Assembly: GCA_028023455.1 (NCBI GenBank)
Contig: JAQFVV010012490.1
Coordinates: forward strand, 1,924,001-1,988,000
DNA: 64,000 nt
Direction of reading: 5' to 3'
Source of the DNA: Epiperipatus broadwayi
Lineage: Eukaryota > Onychophora > Udeonychophora > Euonychophora > Peripatidae
Each line of letters opens with the position of its first letter. Within the stretch, counting starts at the first letter, position 1. The position numbers and the translations under genes were made by a program. Shown piece after piece: positions 22,663 to 35,200 of the stretch. Below the pieces are notes generated by a model that saw only the letters and a program-made list of their open reading frames with translations, was not told the DNA's origin and made no database searches.

Positions 22663-24090
22663 ATTTCTTGATATCTAATAAATATAGTGAAATATGAACT
22701 TCTTTATCGCATAAAAACCCCACATAAAAAGATAATCGCATTAAAAAAATTAGCATAAAACGAGACCCAGGTGTATTTTTTAATTATTTTAATTAAAATA
22801 ATAATAATATTCTGGCAAACTTATTGATGTAGGTAAGAATTGTTATAAACAGTAATGAAATATTATGTTCAAAACAATATAATTTATACTGTAATATTTT
22901 GTTTTGATTTCATGGTAATAATTTTAATTTCTGAAATAATTATTTTAAGACCCTACATTTTTAATTAACAAGTGTAGACTTTATGCTAATGAGGTTCTAT
23001 TTTTAGTTTAATTCCCCAGAGACCAAATTAACTTTTAAACTTAGTATAAGAGATGGAGAGGTAATGAGTTAAAAATGTCAATATAATCAAATCAATCACA
23101 TGATTGAGGATATAAAGAAAAAGAAAAAGACACATGGAAAAACAAATGTGAAAAACACATAAAAACACACAGGAAAAAAAAACAGGCTTATTTCTTTTCT
23201 AATTAATTGTAGAATTATTCATAAGTTTAATTATTTTAAACTATTTTATTTTTGTTTAGTAAAAATGTATCCTTAATAACCTTTAATTCAAGTACTAAAA
23301 CTTTAAAGTCTGCTGGGAATTCCAAAATCAACAGTTTTAAAATGAAGTCCGAATAGAAAATTTAAATAAATATTCTCCTACAATTGTTAATATTAAAATG
23401 TTGTGGGAATTTTATATAGCCTGGTTTTCGATTTTATATTACAAAAAACTTTATACAAGATTTAATATTCTTATATCTTAAAGATAAGGTGTTTGTTAAA
23501 GACTTATATTTGCAATATTTTGAAATGCTTTAATTTAATATTTAAAAGAATGTTGAAAAAGTACAAGATTTATACAAAGCCTTTTAAATATTTTATCTTC
23601 AGTAATGTTTTTTTTATTTTAAAATATATCATTTCTATTACATTTAAACAATGGTTTTCTCTGGGCTATTTTTTTTTTTTAATGAATGAACTATTTTTAA
23701 TCCCAGATGGAAGGATCTTTGTATTCAATTTAAATAGCATTTTAAGTACTTTTCATAATTAATTATTTGTTATCGTTGCTGCTGAAAGACAGTCACTTGT
23801 GTATATTTTAACTTATGTTTATGCAAGCTTGATAAGAGAAAATATATCTCAAGTATGTAATATACTGATTTATTTAGTTTTTCATTAAAAAAAGCATTAT
23901 GTCCATATTCATGTTTAACAAATAATATCATAACTTTATCATGAACTTATTACTTAAATTTCCATTATTAGAATTATTCAAACTGAACAAAATAATGGAA
24001 ACAGCTATATTTTTGCATTATAAAATAAACATGAAATATCTTTAATGAATTATAATTTGAGTTATATACAATTAACTTTTAATGAAACCT
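22663..24090. other. AT-rich DNA, nothing recognised
   Basis: An 89-residue frame at 23493-23762 is dominated by Phe, Ile and Lys and has no motif; I treat it as chance. 22735-22778 carries the inverted match to 16607-16680 mentioned there. Confidence 0.5.
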
Positions 24091-24111
24091 GTTCCATCAT
24101 CATCATCATCA

Positions 24112-24147
<36 letters not shown>
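24091..24147. repeat. (TCA)n(TTA)n microsatellite at the 3' side of LINE copy D
   Basis: About seven TCA units followed by about eleven TTA units, directly adjoining the LINE 3' end. On the minus strand it reads (TAA)n(TGA)n and is most simply the LINE tail plus pre-existing microsatellite. Confidence 0.9.
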
Positions 24148-24148
<1 letters not shown>

Positions 24149-26298
24149 GTTTCAATAAAGGCTTTATTGATCTCAATGGTTTACAAAAGTTTACATCTAG
24201 AAAATTTCAAATTTTACATGCAATGAGTAATATTAGGGTAAACATATATATAAAGGAAATTTAATGGTTACACTTTGTGGTTAATCGGCTATAACAATAT
24301 GAAGGATAAAAAAAATAATTAGAGTTCTAAAGTTTGATGAGCTTAGTTTTGTGGGCATGTCTTTTTGAATGTTAGTTGTATGATAGTTTTTTTGCAGCAT
24401 TCACAGCATTGATGGTTGCCTTAACAATGACCATGTTGCTGCATATAAGTGGGGGTTGGTTATTATTCTATCTCTATTTTTAATGTGTAAGTTTGTTGCT
24501 AAATGTAGCTGGATGTCGTCTGGTATTATTGCCAATTAAGAAAGTACATCTGGTGCACCAGTATGGGTATAGTACAAACGTGGCTGCCCTAATGCTAGGT
24601 ATTGATCTTCCCTGAAAGCAACCATTATGTGATTAATGATTGTACCTGGTTTTCTGTAGGTGTTACACATCATCTGTCGTGTTTGGTTAAGTGCTATACA
24701 TTGATAAATAATGTGGTCCAGCATCTCTTCTGCTCGATGGCAGAGTCCACAGAAAGGATCAATAGATCTGTACATTCTTTTATGATAAAGAAAGTGGGTT
24801 GTTGGCAAGGCAATGAGATTCATTTTAATGATAAAATCAAAGTATTTGGGCTTTAGAGCCCATTTTTTATATTCCTTGAGTAGTCTCTTGTTATTAATTC
24901 CTAGCATAGGTTGTATATCATTAGTATCTGTTTCTCTGATCATTAAACCATAAATATCCCAGTATGAATACTTATGCAAATACTGTTCTGGAATCTTGTC
25001 TGTGGTTTTGCATTGGTATATGATGTTAGTGAAAAAAGAACCTTTTGGAGGTGGTCTATCTGTTGGAGTAACTTCTAGCAAGTGGTTAATTTTTGGATAT
25101 TTGGCAAGGATTGTAATTATTGAGTTCCTTAACTTTTGTAGATGAAAAATGTTAATGTTGTGCAAGCCAAGTCCATTCTTTATTAGGGGTTGGCTAAGTT
25201 TTTTGTGGAGATTGCTACTGTTTTTCTGGCCCAAAGTAGTTTATTACATATGGTTTTAATTTTTGAAATAAATGCCTTCGAGAATGAAATAACTGGTACA
25301 TAGTATGTTATTTTGGTTGTGATAAGCTGGTTAATTAACTGTACTTTGGAATACAGTGAAAGATATGCCTTGGACAAGGAGTTTATAATTTTTGTGGCTT
25401 CTTCTTTTAGTTTATTTTGGATGTGGCATCTCATTCCCGTAATTCCCATATGAAATGGGAACCCAAGGAATGAGTTTGGTTTTGATTTGTAAATTGATGT
25501 ACATGGTTTACCAGTGTATAGTGACCAGGCTGTGGTTTTTGCCAGATTAAACTTTAATTCGTATTTCTGTGAATATTCTTTTAATATTTTTTGGAGTTGC
25601 GGTATTTGTTTTTTTGATGTTAGAAATATGGTAACATCATCCATATAGGCAATGCATGTAGTGCGCTGTGTTGTGTCTGGTATCTTGATTCCAATAAATG
25701 CATTTTGTATGCTTTTAATAAGGGGATTGATGTAAAATATAAACAATAGTGAACTAAGAGGGGATCCTTAGGATATAGATTTGGCGGGTGTGAAAGATGG
25801 TAAGTTTCTTCCATTTAAAGTTATATGGATCTCTCTGTTCAGAAGCAGGTTAGCAATTATATATAGGTGTGTTCTAGGAATTTCTGGGTCTTTTAGCATT
25901 TTCAGAAGTGTGCATATATTGACTAAGTCAAATGCAGCTTCTATGTCAAGCTGCACGACAATGGGTCTGTATTTTTTTCACTGTTTTACTGTGGCTAGAA
26001 TTGCTTTGAAGAATAAGGCTGCTTCTGTTGTTGAAGAGTTTTTCTTTGCATATTGTGCTTCGGAGATAAGTGGCATTATATATGGTTCAATTTCATCTTT
26101 AATAATTTTCTCCATAATTTTGATCGACAAAGGTCCCATAGATATTGGCCTGAGGTCTGTTATAGGTGGGATAATTGCTTTCTTTTTATTATACGGTACT
26201 ATGGCTATTGGATAGACACCATCCATGGGTTGAATTTGTTGCGCTAGATGGTTTACTAACTGACACAAATATTCTGTTGTGAATTTACTTAGATGCTT
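24148..26298 (-). mobile_element. LINE copy D, 5'-truncated, best preserved coding region
   Basis: A minus-strand non-LTR retrotransposon copy. Its 3' untranslated region (24148-24500) is nearly the same as copy A. The coding part covers the reverse transcriptase from its N-terminal region to the C-terminus, with only a few lesions. The 5' end is truncated at 26298 in codons matching HLSKFTTEYLCQLVNH (HLSPFTAKYLCDLANY in copy B) and directly meets a TTA/TTG microsatellite. The copy is therefore embedded between TTA-type arrays. Confidence 0.9.
24500..26298 (-). pseudogene. LINE ORF2 remnant: reverse transcriptase and C-terminal domain
   Basis: This encoded the reverse transcriptase part of the LINE polyprotein. 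In order from 26298 down: ITDLRPISMGPLSIKIMEK (early fingers motif), AQYAKKNSST, a stop near 25976, motif A VQLDIEAAFDLV, then SIS-stop-GSPLSSLL at about 25767 where a Gln codon of the QGSPLS motif has become TAA, then AYMDDVTIFL (about 25650-25620), LGFPFHMG, a thumb-like region, and a frameshift near 25190. The next frame has CGLCHRAEEMLDHIIYQC (about 24740) and, after a last shift near 24580, YWCTRC and NNTRRHPATF. The catalytic aspartates are intact. Few lesions indicate a fairly young insertion. It has no start codon of its own because of the 5' truncation. Confidence 0.88.
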
Positions 26299-26355
26299 TA
26301 TTATTATTATTATTATTGTTGTTGTTGTTGTTGTTGTTGTTATTATTATTATTAG
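26298..26355. repeat. (TTA)n(TTG)n(TTA)n microsatellite at the 5' side of LINE copy D
   Basis: About six TTA units, eight TTG units, then five TTA units. It begins exactly where the LINE homology ends. Confidence 0.9.
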
Positions 26356-26685
26356 TGCTGCAATGTGAATTTAAACCTTGCTCTCCCCCCCTCTAATAAA
26401 ACCTGTTTAGTTGCAAAGAATATATGCTCCTGAACCTGTGTTGAATTATATTTGTCTGGAATAAAGAAACAAAGGTGAATTTAATGCAATAACATAATTT
26501 GTCAGCACCTTACTTGTTTAAAAAAAATATTTTGTAAAACTGAATGACCATTAATGTTTGTGTGCTTATCTTTTAAGGAAATCTCTGATATAAAAATAAT
26601 TCTGAATGCCCTGGACCTAATATTTTAATTTGCTGTATTGTGAACAAATGAAGAAAATTTTATATGTTTGCAGAATTGTATCCTG

Positions 26686-26865
26686 ATAACTGGTGAAAAC
26701 TCCAGAAAGGACTTTAATAAATTAAATTTTGGTAAAGTGGATATAATGTCAAATGTTAATTATATGATTTTTGTAATAACTGGTGAAAACTACAGAAATG
26801 ACTTTATCACATTAAATTTTGGTAAAGTAGGTATAATGTTAAATATTAATTATATGCTTTTTGTA
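26686..26865 (+). repeat. Two-copy 90-bp tandem duplication in an open frame
   Basis: ATAACTGGTGAAAACT at 26686 recurs at 26776; the two 90-bp copies differ at about a dozen sites. Because 90 is a multiple of three, the small open frame across it (26668-26916, 82 residues) shows two similar 30-residue blocks, ITGENSRKDFNKLNFGKV and ITGENYRNDFITLNFGKV. No known motif is present and I do not claim a gene. Confidence 0.75.
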
Positions 26866-29800
26866 ATCATTATGTATTTTTATTCAATTATATTATGCAT
26901 TATTTGTCAGTGGTAATATCCAGAAGTTCACAGAGTATTTACCATTTCATTAATATTACATTATTTTATTATATTATATCATTTAAAAAGTATTGATTTG
27001 TCTTCTGTTATGAATAATTTATCTATCTGAATGAAGATGTTTATGTAAAACCAGTGAAGATGCATATTCTTATTTTGTTTATTTCAGGCCATGTTTTATT
27101 AAGCCAGGTTTGACAAAAATAACTTTGTTACCAGTTTTGTACATCAGTTAATAATTATTATATCTGTTAAAAAATTGTCACATTAGCCTCTCTCTCTTGT
27201 TTTGCTTATCTTGCCATTGCATTTTCCAAGAGATGGTTGATATATCTCTCTCTTGATATTATTTTATTACATGTATTTTATAGATATGATAGTGCTGTCT
27301 CTCTCTCTTATGATATTTTTTCCATGAGTGGTATATAATTTTCAAGTTTCATATTTTGCATAAATGCTTTATTTCAGGCAGAATATTGTTCTTAATATTT
27401 ATAGTGATGCATTCTCAATTTTCATATATGTTCAGAGACAAATGTCTTAGCATATTTATTTGTCCTCAGAATGAAGGTGCTCTTAACTAGATTGACTGTC
27501 TTAGTTATCTTTCTTTTCAAAAGTATCATATTTTATATGTAGCCATGTAAGGTGTATAACAATTGATATTGTTATTTGTTTGTGAAGAGTATCATCTTTT
27601 CTTCACTTGCACTTTTGATCACTCTTAGTGTAGATTAGAGTCTGTGGATCTGTTTTGCTGTGTTTTGCCAGCTTTACAGAATATAAAACCGATAGTTCTT
27701 TTATTTAAATTTTTAAAATTGTAATCACAGACCTAAAAAAAGTGTCATACATCATCGTAAACATTGGGTCATTGCTGGATTGGTAAGACATGATTGGTAT
27801 TAAGATGTACTCACTGTTGGGACAATATTATAGGGTGATTGGTATATAAATAGTTGCACTTCTTTTAATAATGCCTAAGTCAATGAAAGCTTTTATCAGT
27901 CAGGAAAAATGCATAGCTTATTGTAATAATACCCATATTAGAAAGCTTATATCAATCAGATAAGTTAAAATAATTAATTACTATTTAATTCATAAATTTA
28001 TTTCTTATTCCCATAAACTGAAAACTTGCAAAATTGTATTTGCAGATAAAGATATTGATCTTAATAAAATTGTAATAAAATTGGTACATTTACTAAATTT
28101 GAAATAAAAATAAATGTGCATAATAATAAAAATGCAAAATGAGTTGGTAAAGATTTTTTTAAAAAAATATTTATTTTATTTATCATCAATCAATTGCTTG
28201 GAAGACTATGCAACCAACATGATAGATAGAGTATAAATTCCTCAGCAGAGAATTTTGTCTCAGAAGAAACTAATTCTGATCATTTAGAAAACACTTGTTG
28301 ATTGGATGATAGCTTTTAAACTGCTTAAATAAGAATGGGAAAAATTCTGAAATGAGAACAGCTCTGGCTAAAAAGGATAATAGTAAGAGAATCAATCGGA
28401 TTATATGAGGACTATTGAATTTGATAAAAGGAACAGAAAGCTGGATTAATAAAAAAATAAAAATGTCCAATAAAAATATTTGCAGTATCAATAAAATTCA
28501 AAATAATAAGACAATAAGTGTGTAGGTGTGTGGGGAAAAAAGAGAGGTGATTAATTATAATTTAAAAAAAGATCAAAATAAATTGGAAATGACATGTTTT
28601 GAATAATAATGATAATTTTAGAACACCCAAATAGTAAAAAAAAAACAACCCAAAAATAAACAGGTGACTATCAAATAGATTGAGGGAAATTATAATGTGA
28701 TTTTATAAACTTTTTCATGATTAGACATCTAATGACGATTGTGTGCATATATGAATCTAAATAGATATTTAAAAAATATATTCATTAACTGACTGGTGTT
28801 TTAAGATACATATAAAAAGTATAGGGAAAAATATGTATTGAGAGAGCAATATATATTTTTCAAAGGCAGTTGTATATACTTAGTGAATATATATAAAGTT
28901 GAGTTTATTGCAAATTAGACATCAATGTCTTGCCATAAAATTTTATTTTAAATAAATAGATGAGCTTTAATTACGTTACGTTCCTATTAATATGATTTCT
29001 AGAGTTTATTGTTCCAAACTAAGCTTTTCAAAACAATCTTTTTCAATTCAGGATTGTCAGTAATACAAGAGGCATGCAGATATATCCTATCTAATCCCCT
29101 TTTCTACTATGCAATAACATAAGTAATATAAACTCTTGAAGATCTTAGGTCATTCAATTAGACGAAAGAGAACCATTTATTTTCAACTGAATCCCTACAT
29201 ACAAACAAGCAAATCACAGGCTGCAACAATAATTAAGGAGTATTTTAAATTTTAACAGAAAATTTTTTTAAAAATGCATTATTGAATACTGTACTATTAA
29301 GAATTAATACAGATTATAAAATGAGCAAACTTTTTTTTTTTTTTTTTTTTAAAAAAAGTAGAAAAATGTAAATGATTTAAATAAAATGTACATATACTTG
29401 AATAATTTTAAAATATAAAATATTAAATTATAAACAGGAAATCATGTTGCAAATAGAAAATTTAAAAGAAAACATCATTATTAATAATACTATTAAAAAA
29501 AAGAGTAGGATCTCAGTATTCAAGTCATCAACTTGAAGATTTTTTTAACAACTCTTGTTCTTAGTCATCCACAAACTTCTCAATTATACTTCTTTATATT
29601 TATCATTTAACAAACAATACAATTTTCTTATTTTTAAGAATACGAGTAATTTCTCATTTTCTTTATGAAAGATTCAGCCCAATATTTTAAATTGTTTTTT
29701 CTTTAAAATATTTAGCATTTGCATATTCTTGAGTTATTAAATTTTAATTATTATCTTTTTAAAAATGTTTTTTTTTTCATTTTATAGATGCAATTATTTT

Positions 29801-30730
29801 GACATTAGTTATATAAATTTATTATATGGTAGAAGCATAAATACCTATTTAATGTTTACTTCAATGATTATTATCTCTAGATATTCTTTTTTATTATTTT
29901 ATTTAATTTAGTATGGAAGTAATATAGGCAAATGATGCAATATGTTTTATAACATTTATATTTTGAAGTTTGTCCAGATACTTAATTGATTCCTGAGCTC
30001 AGTTTATGATAAAAATAATTACTGAGCCAAAATCCTCAATAATATTAAAAATAGACAGAAAGGGTGACCAGTTTAGATTAAAAACTTTCTTCAAAAAGTT
30101 GGTCTTACAAAGATGTTATCATTTAGATTGAGAAATTTCGTTTCAACACTATTATCATATTTTGATTTTTTTTTTCTCTCTCTCTCTTTCTACAAATATC
30201 TCATGAACAAAATATTAATTTTATCTTGAAAGTAAAAAAGTAATGTATATTCATTCCACATTTGATTTACAATATAATAATTATATATAATTATTTATAA
30301 ATCTATGTTTTCATTAGCAGATTTCTGTGAATTTTCACATAATAATTCATATTTTTCTACCTCTTTCATTGCTTACATTCGTGAATTATTGCAGGGCGGT
30401 TTGGATGAAATAATTTCATATTCACTTAAGCTTCTATTACTCAAATCCAATTTCCTTAATATAATTTACTTTTTTGTGTGTTGCAGTTTGAATTACTAAT
30501 TTTCTGCAAAAAATTTTCTAACAGTTACTCTACTTTCCTTTGTTAATATTCAATAATATAAACGTTTTTCATATATAGGGTATATGAGCACAGACTTTCA
30601 CATGACCCATCACTCACCACTCTATTTCATATCACTGATACACTTGAACACATATATGTTGAAAAGATAAATAATCACCAATATATGTATTTCATGCTAA
30701 ACCAGCAATCATCAGTTGGTCCAGAATATC

Positions 30731-30877
30731 ATCTCTACACATATATGCAATAAGTGCTACAGACATATGTTAAGATAGCAATTTTCATACTTTTACTGGC
30801 TTCAATCTCTACACATATATGCAATAAGTGCTCAGACATATGTTAAGATAGCAATCTTCATACTTTTACTGGCTTCA
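30731..30877. repeat. Two-copy 74-bp tandem duplication
   Basis: ATCTCTACACATATATGCAA at 30731 recurs at 30805, and the two copies are nearly identical (one differs by a single-base indel at TGCTACAG/TGCTCAG and one T/C change). It is a recent local duplication without an evident function. Confidence 0.85.
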
Positions 30878-31954
30878 ATCCACTCCACACTCCAACTCTT
30901 CAACCATCCATCCAATTGAAAATCTGATGATGGAATGCTCAAAGGCCATCCTGAGGTTGAGATTCTTGTTACACCCATGTTGACCTAAAATCAACCTGAT
31001 CCCTCATGTACAGGACATAATCCATTTAATACCTATACAAGGGATGGGCAGACATCATGTTTTTTTTTTTAAAAATACCACTAATTTTTTTTCCCTTTTA
31101 ATTAAAATCTTCATAACACATACTCTTTATTGTAGAGCTTATCTCAAGATCTAAGGTGTCCAAAATAAAAATGAAATCCTATCTTACCTCTTACTGGTGC
31201 AATTAATTGTGTTTTCCTTTTTTAGAAAAAAAAAATCTTCATTATCAATACTAAATGAGAATCTCATAGGGATTTCATTACTGAATATAAATTGATTCAA
31301 TTTTTATAGAAAACAAATACATAAGAACAAACTCCCCTTATCAATGTAACAACAATAATCTAATGAGGATAATGTCATCTAGAAAAAATAACTACAATTC
31401 AGATAATTATAAAAATGCAAAAAATATTCAAAGACTATAGAATTTTAGTTATACATGTAGCTGTAAGTAACTAGAAAGCTTTTAGATATGTGGGAAATTT
31501 TAAAATTGTTTTTTTTTTTATTATTTCATTTGTAATTTATAAAATAAACCTGAGGATAGTTCTTTATCTATAAAATATAACTATGAAACAATATATTTGC
31601 CATAGTATAAATTTAAGTAGATAGTGATGGCATCAATCTTTCAATTTTTAAGTCAAAATTACAAGCATTAGGAAAATGTTGTGTTGGACTCAAATAAACT
31701 TGTAATAATTTTCAAGAAGAAACTAGATTTGCTCCGCTGTCACACGGTCACCATCATTTTTCTTAACTATTTTACAAGCCAATCATTTCAAACATCTAAG
31801 ATATGAATTCAAGCCAAATTTTTGTATTCTAACCTTGAATGGTAGTAGATAACACTATTACTTCATAAATTGGAATGTTAATTAGAAAAATAATGCAATA
31901 TTTAATACTAATATTTAACTTTTTTGAATGCTGCATCAAATTAGCTTACAAACT

Positions 31955-32227
31955 AAAATAATATATATATTTTATAATAAACACTTTTATTTACTGTGTA
32001 CTAAAAAACTAAAAAATAATTGCTTTCTTCGACTACAATTGGAATTTTATATGAAACTTGAAATAAAAGTGTGAGGTGTCCAGAAATTAATTCAATTACT
32101 TGTTGAAAAAAGTAGTAATTGAATTAATTAATTTCTGGACACATCACAATTTTTCAAGTTAAATATAAACCCAATTGTGATTGAAGAAAATAATTATTTT
32201 TTGACTAAAGGTTTATTATAAAATATT
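31955..32227. mobile_element. MITE-like perfect-arm hairpin element
   Basis: Arms of about 140 bp (31959-32102) and 115 bp (32112-32226) are inverted copies with small differences, joined by a loop of about 9 bp (TTGTTGAAAAAAG region). The outer ends share ATATTTTATAATAAAC and its inverse. The inner stem is almost perfect, including AATTAATTTCTGGACAC. A short element that is nearly all inverted repeat is typical of MITEs or of foldback formation by inverted duplication. No clear target-site duplication is seen in the AT-rich flanks. Confidence 0.7.
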
Positions 32228-35200
32228 ACATATGTTTTATTTTTTCAAAATATTACATATACTATTTACTACTCAGACATTTTTTGTAATTATTTCCAGT
32301 TAAAATGAAAAATAAAATTAAAAATCACATTAAAAATCAATTCCATTATTTTTTTATGAAAACAGCATTTTAGAAAAAGACATTTTACAATCAAGAAAAT
32401 ATAAAATATCTTTTTTAAAAAAAAAAAAAAACAATTTTTATAATTAATTAAAAATATGATTTGTTTTTGTTTCTATTTTAATTGAACATTAATACTTTTT
32501 AGTGTACCCTCTTTTTAAAATAAAAGCATTTTAAAAATAAATTACCCTTATGTGTGTATCACTGAAAACTTACTGAATTGATATCAAAACATCAAAATAT
32601 TAATTCGTCAATCCAATTGCAATAAACAAACCAGGAAACCAATTTAAAATATTTTATTATCATATTGCATTGCCATCAATATCTAACATATGTACAAAAT
32701 TTGAAGAATATCTGTTTGATAAAAACCTGTTAAATCTTGAATACAAAATTTATCCTAAACAAACAAACTGCCTAAGATAAACAAAAGTATTTAATAAATA
32801 TTTATGTTCACCTATCTTTAATTAAAATGCTTATAGTGTCTGACATTTGAAACTAAAGGTTTGAAAAGTAAATTAAATATAACAAATAAAGTCATTGCAA
32901 ATCTGATGAACCCTTATTGGAAATCCAATTACTTAAAGTTGATCATAATTTTTTTTCTAATGCCATTTAGTGTTTACTGATTAATTAAATGTAAACAAGT
33001 TTTCTTAGATTAAAGAAATGTCATCATTTTTCTGTACTATATTTTAAGGCACTCTTTTGCTATTATTACTAAAAAAGTTAAAATAATAAAATGTAAATTA
33101 TATTAATAAACAGTAAATAGCTATCCCTTCAAATATTATGGATACTCATGTTGTACAATAAATATTGTTAATACTTTCCTACAAAGTGATAATTTATTTT
33201 AAAAAATACTATAAGTAAACAATTAATATAGGACTTTCCCAAAAATAATTTAATTCATAAAACAACCACTTATCTAAATAGCAAATACCTGCATCAAGTC
33301 AGCATTGTTATTGTTTAAAAAAACTTGAATTTTTAATTAAAAAGAGATGTCATTAAAATTCAATAATATGTCATTATTCATAGTTATCTGTCAAATCTCA
33401 ATCCAGGCCATCCCCTTATATATATGTGTAGTATATAAATAAACAATTTAACCATTAAATTGTTTATTTACATATATATTTTTATAATGAGTATTATACT
33501 TTTACATTTATATAGATTATGCTGTGTGGGTGGGGGGGGGGGGGTTTACATTAAGTAAAAAAAAGAGATGTTAGTTTGTTAGATAAAAGTAGAAATATAT
33601 TTTCTTTAATATATTGAAACCTTATTGAAATGTAGAAATTTTAAAATTTAATATTGAAAAAGAATACTTATCTACCCTCTTTTAACTAAAAGAAAATTCC
33701 GATGGTTTATAAAAACAAAGAAAATAAACTATAAATTTTACTATGTAAAATTAACTATAAAGTTACATAGTGAAAGAATTTCATTGTACAAATAATTATG
33801 AAAACTATGTAATTAGAGATCTAATAAAGATATCTAATTTTTGTGAATTATCTTATCAAAAAGAATTAGGTTTTATTAGAAAATAGTATTTCCAACTGAT
33901 TAGATAATAAGTTTGATCAAATTGTAATTAAGAAGAGAAAATTAACTAATTAAAAGAATTTGAAAAACTAATCAATAACATGGGTAGTCTCAGACAATGG
34001 ATGGCAAAAGTATAAAAACTACTAATTTCCTAATGCTTTATCCTTCTGGCAAGTCTTGCTGTGAGAAGTTTACAATTTTCCTGAATTTTTCTGGTAAGAG
34101 TCCATTTAGTTTGCTGTTAAGTTAGTAGTGCTCTATTAAGTATTCTGCTGCCCGTTTGCTATATAAAATTTCCTGTTCATCAATCAGGAATGAATAGCAA
34201 TATTAGCTGATATCTTAACCTTACCATCAGATAGGTGTTTAATCAGTGTTCACCATGCAGTTTTTCCTACATCTGATGTCTGGCATGTAGTGTAAGCCTT
34301 TGACTGTCACTGGTGAAATAACTGCCTGTAAATATAGATGTATTGCTGAACAAGACCAAGATATGTGCAGACCCAGAAAAAAAGCAAGCTGCTAAAAGAA
34401 GCTAGAAATGCCTGCTAATAAACACCATTATGTTTAGAAGAAGAGGAATGCACTCCAGAAAAGAAACTACAACAAAAACCTAGGTAAATATAATAACAAA
34501 TCACAAACTTTAATTCTTTCCCAATTTTATAACTAAAAGCAACTGGGGTTCACCCTATTTAGAAATGGACTGATCCTTAGCAAAGAATGCTGTAATTGAT
34601 CTAATTTGATTCACTTTTATTTTGATTATTATGTTCACCTTTTTTGTAAATAAACATATTATTTTAATTTGCTAATTTTAGCTTAGTTCTCTCTCTCTAT
34701 ATCTCACAATATAACATTTAATTACCATAAAATATTGTCAATTTGAAGTCAATTATATATGTGCATGATAGACTGACTTAAGTCAGTTTTCTGATTTTTG
34801 TGCTACTCAGGTAAATCAAATGCTGGAACCATTTAAAAACCCTTCTTGTGCTGCCATTACTAATCAGGTGACTAGTGATACCTGGAAATTATCCCTATAC
34901 AAATAAAATATCCACAGAAGAGGTGTTTGCTTCTTGTAGCCTTAGAGCAAATACAATGTTCGGGAATTGTGACTACAGATCTACATGTTATACCAACTCG
35001 GCCTGCCCAGTGATATGGTAAATATGTAAAAATATTAACTATATTAACTTCTGCTTGGAATAACAGGCTCATAAATATATATAAAATATTTAGATTAGAA
35101 ATAAATATAAATGTCCTTTAAGTTAAAGCATGATATTGTTTATTATTGTGTTAGCATGTTTCCATTACAATATATTGTAACAGTAAAAAAATGAATAAGA

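Larger units (their letters stand above)
26356..31953. other. AT-rich DNA with two small tandem duplications, no supported gene
   Basis: No exon or element boundary is convincing. The 73- and 64-residue frames at 28270-28491 and 30305-30499 lack motifs. A more balanced-composition patch at 30574-31045 looks like part of an unidentified dispersed repeat, because its first 29 bp recur at 16342. Long A or T runs occur at 29331-29358. Confidence 0.55.

Noticed and set aside
16607-22778. Pair of inverted ends of one 6-kb DNA transposon (CACTTGGGTTTCATTTTATG and CATAAAACGAGACCCAGGTG)
   Set aside because: The match is short and diverged, no target duplication is visible, and the interval includes an independent element with its own secure ends; two dispersed copies are more likely.
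25781-26215. 144-residue plus-strand open frame over LINE copy D
   Set aside because: Antisense to reverse transcriptase codons with recognisable motifs.
33437-33469. Transcription terminator
   Set aside because: A hairpin without a gene or transcript upstream in a eukaryotic setting is not a terminator.
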